A DNA stretch of 64,000 nucleotides, taken from Candidatus Defluviibacillus avedoerensis (GTDB lineage: Bacteria; Pseudomonadota; Gammaproteobacteria; Burkholderiales; Burkholderiaceae_C). Below, piece by piece: positions 16,881 through 25,278 of this stretch (positions are counted from its first letter, which is position 1; each line of letters starts with the position of its first letter). Both the position numbers and the translations under genes were made by a program. The notes beneath the pieces were generated by a model that was not told the DNA's origin, did not search any database, and saw only the letters and a list, made by a program, of their open reading frames with translations. The stretch is taken from the NCBI GenBank assembly GCA_016703665.1, contig JADJBS010000020.1, forward strand, positions 558,001 to 622,000, given 5' to 3'.

Positions 16881-17499
16881 CAACCCCCTTTTTCGCGCGG
16901 TGCGGCGCATTCCAGCGAGAACAGCGGCACGCCCGCTTGACGGCTGATCCACACGCCACCGCCGACTTCAATAAACCGCTCTGCCAAGCCACGTCGGTAC
17001 AGCTCAGCCGGGTGCTTGTGCAGGCGTGCATCCGTCAATGTCGCATCCAGGTTGTCCTGCTCCCAATCTTCACGCGTCACAGCTTCCAGATACAGCGCAC
17101 CCCGACACAGTCGCCCAAGGCGGTCCAGAGCGCGCGTCAGGTCATCTTCTGACAGGTAAGGCAACACACCCTGGCAAATCACCAGGTCAAAAGGCTTGCT
17201 GGCGCGGTAGTCCACCACCGAGCCCTGTTGCCAACCGAAGCGTTCGCACAGGTAGGGGCTGAACTCCACGCCCTGGTATTTGGCCTTGGGATAGTGCCGC
17301 AGCACCTGGTCACGCCACAGCCCAATACCACAGCCCATGTCCAGCACCTGCTTGACGGGCACGCGCAGGTATTTGAGGTAGCTGCAGACAAAGCTGCCCA
17401 GCCGGTCCACATGGTCAGGGTCCACGACGCTGGTTTTTTGTCGAAGTAATAGCGCTGGTAGTACGCCTCATCAAACAGACTTTCATTTGCAGACTTCAC
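16880..17499 (-). pseudogene. Class I SAM-dependent methyltransferase, split by a -1 frameshift in an A6 run
   Basis: A GTG start at 17499 with AAAGGA upstream opens the frame ESLFDEAYYQRYYFDKK. At six A residues (plus-strand T run 17434-17439) the homologous reading moves to another frame, TSVVDPDHVDRLGSFVCSYLKYL, and continues through the SAM-binding VLDMGCGIGLWRDQV, the acidic GVEFSP and the C terminus at 16880. The total length, 620 nt, is one base short of a whole frame. A seventh A, or ribosomal -1 slippage on AAAAAA, would restore a 206-residue protein. The target is unknown. The stop overlaps the DTW gene start, so the two were translated together. Confidence 0.75.
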
Positions 17500-17651
17500 G
17501 CTGCCATCCTTTAGGTTTTTTGTCGAGCTTACAGGGTCTTGTGTGGGGCCTGGCGTGTCACCAAGCAGACTGTTCTCACTGGGGTAGCAGTTGAGAATTG
17601 CGCGCTTGAGCCACGGCTCGACGAATCAAACCCCTGAACGAGGACGACACC

Positions 17652-18833
17652 ATGGACCTGAGTTACAGCGCCGAGGAACTGGCCTTTCGCGACGAAGTGC
17701 GCGACTGGCTGAACGCCAACCTGCCCACTGACATTCGCGACAAGGTCGTGAACTACCAGCACCTGTCCAAAGACGACTTCATGCGCTGGCACAAAATTCT
17801 GGCGGCCAAGGGCTGGTCGGTCCCGCATTGGCCCGTGGAATGGGGCGGCACGGGTTGGGACATTACCCAGCGCTACATCTACGAGGAAGTCTTTGGCCTG
17901 GCGGGCGCGCCCAATCTGCCACCGTTTGGCCCGGCCATGTGCGCGTCGGTCTTGCACCGCTTTGGCACGCCTGCGCAGAAAGAGCGCTTTTTGCCCCGCA
18001 TCCGCGATGGCATTGACTTCTGGGTGCAAGGCTATTCCGAGCCCGGCGCAGGCTCCGACCTGGCCGCCGTCAAAACCCGGGCAGAGCGCCAGGGCGACCA
18101 CTACATCGTCAACGGCCAGAAGATCTGGACCACACTCGGCCACTACGGCGACTGGATCTTCTGCCTGGTGCGCACCGACAGCCAGGCCGAGAAGCGCCAG
18201 GAAGGCATCAGCTTTTTGCTGATGGACATGACCACGCCCGGCATCACGGTGCGCCCCCTGATCCTGATGGACGGCGGCCACGAGGTGAACGAGATCTTCT
18301 TTGATAACGTCAAGGTGCCGGTCGAGAACCTGGTGTTTGAAGAGAACAAAGGCTGGACGGTGGCCAAGTACCTGCTGGGCCACGAGCGCATGGGCTCGGG
18401 CAGCGTGGGCGCCAGCAAGCGCGAACTGGGCGCCTTGAAAGACTTGGCCCAGCGCGAGATGAAGAACGGCCAGCCGCTGATGCAAGACCCACGCTTTCGC
18501 GACAAGCTCTCGCGTGCCGAGATTGAGCTGGACGCGCTGGAGATCACCTCGATGCGCTTTCTGGACAAGATGCGCCGCACCGGCCAGCCACCGGGCGCCG
18601 ATGTGTCCATGCTGAAGATTCGCGGCACCGAGGTGCAGCAGATGATCACCGAGCTGATGATGCAAGCCGTGGGGCCACGCGCCCAGCCGTTCAAGGCCGT
18701 TGGCGCTGGCACTGTCGACCATTACACCTCGCGCCTGGCGCCGCGCTACTTCAACTACCGCAAGGCCAGCATCTACGCCGGGTCTAACGAGATCCAGCGC
18801 AACATCATCGCCAAGATGACCTTGGGCCTGTGA
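17652..18833 (+). CDS. Acyl-CoA dehydrogenase, large-subunit type (PimC-like)
   Basis: The 393-residue flavoprotein has the acyl-CoA dehydrogenase layout: an N-terminal helical domain, a middle beta domain with GYSEPGAGSDLA (about 130-141) and NGQKIWTTLGHYGDW, and a C-terminal helical domain ending YAGSNEIQRNIIAKMTLGL. It oxidises an acyl-CoA to the enoyl-CoA with FAD. Only 10 bp separate it from a second, shorter ACAD gene. Such pairs (pimeloyl-CoA dehydrogenase PimC/PimD type) form heteromers acting on dicarboxylic, branched or cyclic acyl-CoAs. An AACGAGGA ribosome binding site precedes ATG 17652. Confidence 0.92.
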   Translation: MDLSYSAEELAFRDEVRDWLNANLPTDIRDKVVNYQHLSKDDFMRWHKILAAKGWSVPHWPVEWGGTGWDITQRYIYEEVFGLAGAPNLPPFGPAMCASVLHRFGTPAQKERFLPRIRDGIDFWVQGYSEPGAGSDLAAVKTRAERQGDHYIVNGQKIWTTLGHYGDWIFCLVRTDSQAEKRQEGISFLLMDMTTPGITVRPLILMDGGHEVNEIFFDNVKVPVENLVFEENKGWTVAKYLLGHERMGSGSVGASKRELGALKDLAQREMKNGQPLMQDPRFRDKLSRAEIELDALEITSMRFLDKMRRTGQPPGADVSMLKIRGTEVQQMITELMMQAVGPRAQPFKAVGAGTVDHYTSRLAPRYFNYRKASIYAGSNEIQRNIIAKMTLGL

Positions 18834-18843
18834 GGAAAGAACC

Positions 18844-19962
18844 ATGAACTTTGACTACACCCCAGAACAGCAGCAGCTGGCCGACTCGGTCCAGAAATAC
18901 CTGACCAACACCTACAGCTTTGAGCAGCGCAAGGCCATCATCCAATCAAACACAGGCATCAGCGAGCCAGCCTGGCAGGCCTTTGCCGAGATGGGTCTGA
19001 CCGCGATTTGCCTGCCTGAGGCAGACGGTGGCTTTGGCGGCGGCGCGGCCGACCTGATGGCGGTAATGGAAGCCTTTGGCGAAGCCTTGGTGGTTGAGCC
19101 CCTGCTGGACAACGTCGCCTTGGCGGGGCGGTTGGTGGCCAAACTGGGCAGCGACGCCCAACGCGCCGCTTTGCTGCCGGGCCTGATTGACGGCAGCGTG
19201 CGGGTGGCCTTTGCTGGGCTAGAAAGCGGCAACCGCTATGACTTGGCGCCAACCCACACCACGGCAAAGCAAACCCCCAACGGCTGGCAAATCAACGGCG
19301 CCAAATGCGTGGTGATGGGCGCTGCGGCGGCTCACCATTTGGTCGTGTCTGCTATGACGCCAGCGGGTGTGAGCCTGTTTGTGGTGGATGCCAAGGCCAG
19401 CGGCGTGCAGCTGAACCCTTGCATGACAGTGGACGGCATGCGCGCGGCGGATGTGGTGTTTAACCAAGTGACCGTGCCGGGCGACGCCCTGCTGGGCGCT
19501 GACGGTGCAGCGCTGCCAGCCATTGAAGAAGCCACCGACTTTGCCACCGCCCTGCTCTGCGCCGACGCCATTGGCGCCATGAAAAGCGCTAACGACGCCA
19601 CACTGGACTACATGAAGCAACGCAAGCAGTTTGGCGTGCCCATTGCGTCCTTCCAGGTGCTGCAGCACCGCATGGTAGAGATGTACATCTGCACCGAGCA
19701 AGCCCGCTCCATGGCCATCCTGGCAGCGGCCAAGGTGGACAGCGGCTGCGACGCTGTTGAACGCGCCCGCGCTGTTTCTGCCGCCAAAATCAAGATCGCC
19801 GACGCAGCGCGTCAAGTGAGCCAGGAATCCGTGCAACTGCACGGCGGCATGGGCATGACGGAAGAGTTAAAGGTCTCCCACACCTTCCGCCGCCTGACCA
19901 TGATTGCCCAGCGCTTTGGCGATGCGGATCACCATTTGGAGCGCTACGCCGCACTCAGCTGA
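18844..19962 (+). CDS. Acyl-CoA dehydrogenase, small-subunit type (PimD-like)
   Basis: The 372-residue partner of the preceding gene. It has an ACAD N-terminal domain (FDYTPEQQQLADSVQKYL), GFGGGAADLMAVMEAFGEALVVEPL, a degenerate middle domain, and a C-terminal domain with YMKQRKQFGVPIASFQVLQHRMVEMYI and SVQLHGGMGMTEELKVSHTFRRL. It lacks the usual catalytic-loop signature and ends earlier than its partner, as is common for the small member of such pairs. GAGGAAAGAACC is the ribosome binding site. Substrate unknown. Confidence 0.9.
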   Translation: MNFDYTPEQQQLADSVQKYLTNTYSFEQRKAIIQSNTGISEPAWQAFAEMGLTAICLPEADGGFGGGAADLMAVMEAFGEALVVEPLLDNVALAGRLVAKLGSDAQRAALLPGLIDGSVRVAFAGLESGNRYDLAPTHTTAKQTPNGWQINGAKCVVMGAAAAHHLVVSAMTPAGVSLFVVDAKASGVQLNPCMTVDGMRAADVVFNQVTVPGDALLGADGAALPAIEEATDFATALLCADAIGAMKSANDATLDYMKQRKQFGVPIASFQVLQHRMVEMYICTEQARSMAILAAAKVDSGCDAVERARAVSAAKIKIADAARQVSQESVQLHGGMGMTEELKVSHTFRRLTMIAQRFGDADHHLERYAALS

Positions 19963-19977
19963 AAGCGACAAGAGAAC

Positions 19978-20784
19978 ATGACGCTACAACTCGAAGGCAA
20001 GGTCGCGATCATCACGGGCGCGGGATCGGGCATTGGCCGCGCTTCCGCCTTGCTGTTTGCGCAGCAGGGCGCGCGACTGGTGCTGGGCGACAAGACCGAT
20101 GCAGTACACGCTACCGCCCAAGCGGTGCAAGCCGCAGGCGGCAGCGCCACAGCCATGCAAGTGGATGCAGGTGTCGAGGCCGACGTGGTGTCGCTGGTAG
20201 ACACCGCGCTCAAGCAATACGGCCAGCTCGACGTGGCCTTTGCCAATGCAGGCATCTCCGGCGGGCGGGCCAGTGTGTTCGATTCCACGCCCGAGCTGTG
20301 GACCGAAGTGCTGCGCGTCAACCTGATCGGCCCCTGGCTGATGGTCAAGCACGCGGGCAAAGCCATGGTGGACGCAGGCCGGGGTGGATCCATCATTTGT
20401 ACGGCATCGGTGGCCGGCATACGGTCTGGCGCGGGCGGCGCGCCCTATTCCGCCAGCAAAGCCGGGGTAATCAACTTGGCCATGGTGGCCGCCCAGCAGC
20501 TCAGTGAATCGGGTGTGCGCGTCAACGCCCTGTGCCCGGGCCTGACCGAAACCGGCATGACCAAGCCCACGTTTGACTACGCTAAGGACAAAGGTGTGGA
20601 ACACAAGCTCGGCCGCCTGAACCCATTGCGCCGCGCCGGCCAGCCCGAAGAACTGGCTCAAGTGGCGCTGTTTTTGGCGTCCAGCCAAAGCAGCTATGTC
20701 AACGGCCAGGCGATTGCAGTGGATGGTGGGCTGTCCAGCTCTCACCCAGTGACTCGACAGATGCCGGGGCAGACGGCGGTTTAG
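19978..20784 (+). CDS. SDR family NAD(P)-dependent oxidoreductase
   Basis: A 268-residue classical short-chain dehydrogenase: Rossmann TGAGSGIG (about 14-21), NAG in DVAFANAGISGG, catalytic Ser in ICTASVAG, YSASK (Tyr and Lys) and the C-terminal SSYVNGQAIAVDGGLSSSH. It follows the ACAD pair by 15 bp and probably oxidises the 3-hydroxyacyl intermediate of the same pathway (inference). Confidence 0.9.
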   Translation: MTLQLEGKVAIITGAGSGIGRASALLFAQQGARLVLGDKTDAVHATAQAVQAAGGSATAMQVDAGVEADVVSLVDTALKQYGQLDVAFANAGISGGRASVFDSTPELWTEVLRVNLIGPWLMVKHAGKAMVDAGRGGSIICTASVAGIRSGAGGAPYSASKAGVINLAMVAAQQLSESGVRVNALCPGLTETGMTKPTFDYAKDKGVEHKLGRLNPLRRAGQPEELAQVALFLASSQSSYVNGQAIAVDGGLSSSHPVTRQMPGQTAV

Positions 20785-20818
20785 CCAAACCCTCGCTCAG
20801 CGGTCCAGTCCCCCGTCA

Positions 20819-21223
20819 TCACAACCCTGCGAATGGCGGGCGAAGGCCCAGGTGAACTGCCAGACCCGCTGCGAGCAGTAGCGAAGTTGCGACATCGACC
20901 GCCATGACCCGCGCAATGGCGCCATTGTGGGTTTGCCAAGTTGCCAGGAGCACGAAGCCCAACATGCTGACCAGGGCAGCCGCCCCAGCCGGAACCCGCC
21001 AAGCGTGGGATACCGTTGTCACGTAACAGGCTGCTGCCACCAGCCCAAACAACAGTGCCCTGTGCTGCATCAGGATGACCAAGTCTTGCCCCGGCCCCAA
21101 AGCCACACCGTAAGCCCGTTCCAGCCCAGATCGACCGAGAAGACCCGCCAGCGGCAGCAGGTGCACCACGCCCGCCGCGGCGAAAGCGAAGCGCACGAAC
21201 CATTCGGTGGCGCCCGTGTTCAT
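20819..21223 (-). CDS. Small four-helix membrane protein, unrecognised family
   Basis: 134 residues from ATG 21223 (MNTGATEWFVRFAFAAAG). Four hydrophobic segments are visible: FVRFAFAAAGVVHLLPLAGLLG, ALLFGLVAAACYVTTVS, GAAALVSMLGFVLLAT and VMAVDVATSLLLAAGLAVHLG. The start overlaps the stop of the upstream DUF2834-like gene as ATGA. No function can be assigned. The longer frame reaching 21556 is out of register with that gene and is rejected. Confidence 0.65.
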   Translation of the reverse strand: MNTGATEWFVRFAFAAAGVVHLLPLAGLLGRSGLERAYGVALGPGQDLVILMQHRALLFGLVAAACYVTTVSHAWRVPAGAAALVSMLGFVLLATWQTHNGAIARVMAVDVATSLLLAAGLAVHLGLRPPFAGL

Positions 21224-21507
21224 GCTTGGCGCTTGGCAGTGATGAAGTACAGCAACGGCCCAAACGAACCCACAACCAGGCAGAAAACAGCCCATGGCAC
21301 AAACGGGCGGCCGCTGGCTTGTGCATCGCGCCGGATGAAGACCAAAAGCAAACACATGGTGATCACCAGGTCCGCAACAACCTGCCAACTTGCCGGGTCG
21401 CGTGTGTAAAACGCCAACCAAGCGAACAGCCCGCCGTAGTGCGCCAGCGTGTACCCGGTCAGGGCAGCAAAGACAATCAGTACGCCGATCAACAAAGCCT
21501 TGCTCAT
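21220..21507 (-). CDS. DUF2834-like small membrane protein
   Basis: 95 residues with three hydrophobic helices: ALLIGVLIVFAALTGYTLA, ADLVITMCLLLVFIRRDA, and WAVFCLVVGSFGPLLYFI. The pattern of a xxWLAFYxxDxxSWxxxADL segment, then a positive loop and a C-terminal PLLYF helix, resembles DUF2834 proteins of unknown function. ATG 21507 has AAGGAATTTCC before it. First gene of a two-gene unit, divergent from an XRE regulator. Confidence 0.7.
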   Translation of the reverse strand: MSKALLIGVLIVFAALTGYTLAHYGGLFAWLAFYTRDPASWQVVADLVITMCLLLVFIRRDAQASGRPFVPWAVFCLVVGSFGPLLYFITAKRQA

Positions 21508-21580
21508 GGAAATTCCTTTTGTGTAGTGGTGTCGGCAACACACGCCGACCATGCAAGTGTGCTCAGCCCCTTGCGTAGGC

Positions 21581-21603
21581 GCAATTACGTCGAAGGTAAT
21601 TGC
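21581..21603. promoter_or_regulatory. Perfect inverted repeat, probable operator of the XRE regulator
   Basis: GCAATTAC and GTAATTGC face each other across 7 nt (GTCGAAG), a perfect 8-8 dyad. It lies 30 bp before the XRE gene's ATG and 74 bp before the divergent DUF2834-like gene, well placed to control both. Confidence 0.6.
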
Positions 21604-21633
21604 CAATGCGCGGCCCTGTGATTCAATGGTCCC

Positions 21634-22461
21634 ATGGAAACCAGCACCACCAGCCTGCCAGAGAGCCTGCAAACCACCCTGCAAACTGCGCGCAAGTCCA
21701 AGCGTTTGAGCCAACTGGAACTGGCCCTGCGCATGGGTGTGAGCCAGCGCCATGTAAGCTTTGTGGAAAGCGGCCGTGCCCAGCCCAGCCGCGAACTGCT
21801 GCTGAGCTGGCTGCACGAACTGCAAGCCCCTCTCGCGCTGCGCAATGTGGCACTGCAGCAGGCTGGGTTTGCGCCTGTCTACCGCGGTAGCGAACTGGCA
21901 GACGCCGTACTTGCCCCGGTGCGCGATGCACTGGGCCGGCTGCTGCAAGCGCACGACCCCCTGCCCGCCATGGTGATGGATGCGGCGTGGAACGTGCTGC
22001 ACATGAACCACGGCGCACAGTGGCTGGCCACCACCCTCATGCCCTGGATGGCCGATTTGCCACCCGGCCAGAGCGTCAACATGATCGACGCTATGCTGCA
22101 CCCCGAGGGCATGACGCAGCACATCACCAACCTGGAAGAAGTGGCCCCCGCCTTGCTGGCGCATATGCGCGATGACGCCAGCGTGGTACCCGAAATCTTG
22201 CCTCGCGTCGAGCAGCTGGCGCAGCACATGCAGCAGCGCCTGGGCAAGCGGCTGCTAACGCCCTGGCCGCGCCAGATGGCGCCCGTGCTGACCACCCGCT
22301 TTGCCACCCCACACGGCGAGCTGGCCTTCTTCAGTATGTTTTCGACGTTCGGTACACCGCAAGACATCACGCTGGCATCGCTGCGTGTGGAACATGTGTT
22401 TCCAGCAGATGAGGCGACGCGGGCTGTGTTGACGGCGCAGTTGGGCCAAAGTGCCGCCTAG
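21634..22461 (+). CDS. XRE-family regulator with MmyB-like ligand-binding domain
   Basis: The 275-residue protein starts with an XRE helix-turn-helix (about 10-70: LQTTLQTARKSKRLSQLELALRMGVSQRHVSFVESG). A long C-terminal domain (about 95-270) has VMDAAWNVLHMNHGAQWL and SVNMIDAMLHPEGM, the PAS-like MmyB ligand-binding type common in Actinobacteria and Proteobacteria, often next to an oxidoreductase or membrane gene it controls. Here it faces the two-gene membrane unit. Confidence 0.88.
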   Translation: METSTTSLPESLQTTLQTARKSKRLSQLELALRMGVSQRHVSFVESGRAQPSRELLLSWLHELQAPLALRNVALQQAGFAPVYRGSELADAVLAPVRDALGRLLQAHDPLPAMVMDAAWNVLHMNHGAQWLATTLMPWMADLPPGQSVNMIDAMLHPEGMTQHITNLEEVAPALLAHMRDDASVVPEILPRVEQLAQHMQQRLGKRLLTPWPRQMAPVLTTRFATPHGELAFFSMFSTFGTPQDITLASLRVEHVFPADEATRAVLTAQLGQSAA

Positions 22462-22652
22462 CGCGTGTGGGATTTTCGCCGGAAGAAGCGCAGACCATAG
22501 GTGCTTCCAAGGTTGGCCCTCGGCGAAAGCCCTTTAAATGTGTGGGTAGGGAATGATTAGAAAGAAATCAAAAACTGAAATTTCAAATGTTGTAAGTTGT
22601 TGAATTTAAAATGTTTACGGTATGAAAAATAGTATTGCGGTAATATACCGAA
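22462..22652. promoter_or_regulatory. AT-rich promoter with a CGGTA-N3-TACCG dyad abutting the next start codon
   Basis: From about 22540 the DNA becomes strongly AT-rich. CGGTA-ATA-TACCG (22638-22650) ends 2 bp before the ATG at 22653, and a further ACGGTAT lies at 22617-22623. No Shine-Dalgarno fits between dyad and start, so the mRNA may be leaderless. The dyad is likely a control site. Nothing else is seen in the gap. Confidence 0.45.
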
Positions 22653-23588
22653 ATGCTAGAAATCAGCGCCACCATCGCACGCCAATACATTGATGCCGTC
22701 TCCACCTTCGAGGCTTTGGAAGAAGCCCAACAGGAAGCAGCCCACGTGCGCGGCGGCATGTACTGGCATGCCGGGCCAGCCTCATCACCTGATGCCAAAT
22801 ACTTGGTGCGTACGACACCCGCCGGGGCCGAGACAAGCCTCGGAGCCCGCACAGCCGAGACAGAAGCCATTTATGAGCGATTTACCAAGCGCAAGCGCGA
22901 AAGCGCTGAACGCGTGTCTGGCCTCAAAGCGGCCCTGGAACAACACCAGCGCCTCAACCGTGCCCTGCGCGTGGGCCGCGTGGACCCTCTGGTGGTGGCA
23001 TTGCTGGGCCGCCTGGCCAGCACCCAACTGAGTCCGCATTTCAGGGTGGTGGGCACTCACGCGCTCTACGCCTACGAGGCCACTGCCGGGGTGCGGCTGG
23101 ACTCTGACACACTGGCCACCCGCGACATGGACCTGCTGTGGGACACCCGCAAGCGCATCCTCTTCTCGACCCAGCTTGCCAAGGTAGACAGCTCCATGCT
23201 GGGCGTGCTGAAAAAGGTGGACAGCAGCTTTCGTATCCGCAAAAGCCGAAAATATACCGCCGTCAACAAAGACGGCTTTGAAGTCGACATCATCCGCCGC
23301 GAGCGAGCGGGCAACGACCCGCACCCCATCAAACTGAGCGATGAAGACGAAGACTTCTGGGTGGTGCAGGCACACCGCGCCAATGTGCTGCTGGACTCCC
23401 CCGCCTTTTCGGCCGTCATAGTGGCAACCAACGGCACCATGGCACGCATGAACACCGTGCACCCGGCCACCTTTGTCACGTTCAAGCGCTGGATGGCCAA
23501 TCAGCCCGACCGCGATGCCCTAAAACGCCGTAGGGATGTGCTGCAAGCGGATGCAGTGCAGGAACTGGTGGATAAGTACTTGCCGTAG
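22653..23588 (+). CDS. GSU2403-type nucleotidyltransferase-fold protein
   Basis: The 311-residue protein has a helical N-terminal part (about 1-110) and a nucleotidyltransferase-like core with FRVVGTHALYAYEATAGVRL and the acidic ATRDMDLLWD, where the paired Asp are the expected metal ligands. DGFEVDIIRRE supplies a third carboxylate. It ends FVTFKRWMANQPDRDALKRRRDVLQA. The family's biological role is not established. Similar folds occur in type IV toxin-antitoxin and antiphage proteins, and the decayed defence genes that follow fit such a context, but this is inference. Confidence 0.75.
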   Translation: MLEISATIARQYIDAVSTFEALEEAQQEAAHVRGGMYWHAGPASSPDAKYLVRTTPAGAETSLGARTAETEAIYERFTKRKRESAERVSGLKAALEQHQRLNRALRVGRVDPLVVALLGRLASTQLSPHFRVVGTHALYAYEATAGVRLDSDTLATRDMDLLWDTRKRILFSTQLAKVDSSMLGVLKKVDSSFRIRKSRKYTAVNKDGFEVDIIRRERAGNDPHPIKLSDEDEDFWVVQAHRANVLLDSPAFSAVIVATNGTMARMNTVHPATFVTFKRWMANQPDRDALKRRRDVLQADAVQELVDKYLP

Positions 23589-23617
23589 GTTTGAGCGTCA
23601 AAAACCCGCACCCCGGC

Positions 23618-25027
23618 TCATTCGCTCCCAGAAGCCCCAGCATTCTTGAGATCGGCAAACTTGGCTGCCATCGTCGGGTTGCCCCGCGTCAGCTTCTTGA
23701 TCGTCACGTCTTGCGCCTTGTCGTTGGCAAGACGCAGGTTCCGGTCTGTGCCCAGCAGGGCGTCCTTGGTTTTTTGCAGGTGGTCGATGGACTTATCGAT
23801 CTCATCGATGGCCTTTTTGAAGCTGTTGGAGGCCAGGTCGTAGTTGCGCGCGAATGCGGTTTTGAATATCTCCAAGTTGTTTTCAAAGTTGGTGATGTCA
23901 ATGTTCTGCGCCTTGACCAGCGCCAGTTCTGATTTGTACTTGAGCGAGTTCATCGCCGCATTGCGCAGCAGCGTGATGATGGGCAGAAAGAACTGTGGGC
24001 GGACGACGTACATCTTGGGGAAGCGGTGGAACACATCCACGATGCCGGTGTTGTACAGCTCGCTGTCGGGCTCCAGCAGGGAGACCAGCACGGCATATTC
24101 GCAGCCCTTCTCGGTGCGGTCCTTGTCCAGCTCCTTCAAAAAATCTTCGTTCTTGTTTTTGGTGCTGGTGCGGTCGTTCTCATTCTTCATCTCAAACATG
24201 ATCGAGACGATCTCGGTGCCCGACTCATCCAGATCGCGAAAAATGTAGTCGCCCTTGCTGCCGGTCCGAGCGTCGTTGTCTTTCTCAAAATAAGCCCGGG
24301 GAAACGCTGTGGCGCGAATGCGGTTGAACTCCGTCTCGCAGTGCTGTTCCAGCGTTTCGCCCACCATCTTGGTGGACAGGCGCGCCTTCATGTCGCGCAG
24401 GCGCTCAATTGCATCATCGCGATCCTTGATTTGCGTTTCGTACTTGTCTTTGAGCGATTTTTCGGCGAGTTGCTTTTCAAGCTCCGCCCGCGCCAGGCCA
24501 TTCTTCAGCTCGTCGCGCTCCCGCTCGACCCCATTCACCGCCTCGGTGATCGCCAGCTTTCGCATCACCTCCGTGGCATCCAGCTTGGCCTTTAGCGCCT
24601 GGATTTCGGCGTCCTTGTCCGCAGCAGCTTGCTGTAGTCCGTTCACGAGCTTGGCCTCGGCCAGCTCTGCCGCAGTCACTCTGTCGCGCTTGGCCTGCTG
24701 AAGTTCGTTGGCCAGTGCGTCACGCTCCTTTTGCACGGCACCCAGGGCTTCAGTGATGGCCAGTTTGCGCGCCACCTCAGCCGCATCCAACCTGGCTTTC
24801 AGCTCCTGAATTTCGGAATCCTTGGCGACCGCAGACTTCTGCATTTCGCCAGCAGCTTTGGCCTGTGCAAGCTCGACGGCATTGCGCTTGTCTTGCTCGG
24901 CCAATTCAAGGCGCTCATGCAACTGTTGCTCGAACGCGCCGTCGCGAACTTGCTTCAGGATATCCGCGTACCCCGCCTCGTCGATTTTGAATGCTTTGCC
25001 GCAGTGGGGGCAGATGATTTCATGCAT
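23618..25027 (-). CDS. DUF2130 domain protein with long coiled coil
   Basis: 469 residues from ATG 25027. An N-terminal zinc-finger-like start (HEIICPHCGKAFKID) is followed by a long Ala/Glu/Lys-rich coiled coil (about 30-225) containing internal repeats (KARLDAAEVARKLAITEALGAVQKERD and a near copy). The C-terminal DUF2130 domain has GSKGDYIFRD...IVSIMFEMKNEND: an acidic residue, then ExK, resembling a PD-(D/E)XK nuclease core. Function is not established. The longer frame to 25165 is rejected because family members begin at the CPxCG motif. Confidence 0.82.
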   Translation of the reverse strand: MHEIICPHCGKAFKIDEAGYADILKQVRDGAFEQQLHERLELAEQDKRNAVELAQAKAAGEMQKSAVAKDSEIQELKARLDAAEVARKLAITEALGAVQKERDALANELQQAKRDRVTAAELAEAKLVNGLQQAAADKDAEIQALKAKLDATEVMRKLAITEAVNGVERERDELKNGLARAELEKQLAEKSLKDKYETQIKDRDDAIERLRDMKARLSTKMVGETLEQHCETEFNRIRATAFPRAYFEKDNDARTGSKGDYIFRDLDESGTEIVSIMFEMKNENDRTSTKNKNEDFLKELDKDRTEKGCEYAVLVSLLEPDSELYNTGIVDVFHRFPKMYVVRPQFFLPIITLLRNAAMNSLKYKSELALVKAQNIDITNFENNLEIFKTAFARNYDLASNSFKKAIDEIDKSIDHLQKTKDALLGTDRNLRLANDKAQDVTIKKLTRGNPTMAAKFADLKNAGASGSE

Positions 25028-25278
25028 GGGGAATGGACCTCTTGTTGGTTGGACGGATATACACGTGAGCATATCGGCCCTTCTTTTGATGGGCTGGCGA
25101 CCGTTCAAGGGGCAGCACTCGCCGAATAGCGAAGCTGCTTGCACCAGCGCGGAGTGCATCATCATCTTGAAATGGCCCCTTAGCGCTTATTCAGAAAGTT
25201 CTTGCAGCTATCAAATCAGAAGCAATTTGCAGTATCTCTCGGTCCGGCAAGCAGAATAAACCGCGCTTGGCCCTTTCA
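25028..25278. repeat. Gene-free gap with an interspersed TAGCGCTTA/CTATCAAA repeat copy
   Basis: About 25181-25235 contains TTAGCGCTTATTCAG and then CAGCTATCAAATCAGAAGC, the two hallmark pieces of the short intergenic repeat seen elsewhere in the window. No gene is visible in the remainder. Confidence 0.45.

Noticed and set aside
17529..18845. Long minus-strand open frame (438 codons) opposite the first acyl-CoA dehydrogenase
   Set aside because: It mirrors a well-conserved gene on the plus strand; its composition is that of a GC-rich antisense shadow with no recognisable motif.
21220..22227. 335-codon minus-strand frame across the XRE gene
   Set aside because: Only its last 95 codons (DUF2834-like) are a real gene; the rest is antisense to the regulator and has no start signal of its own.
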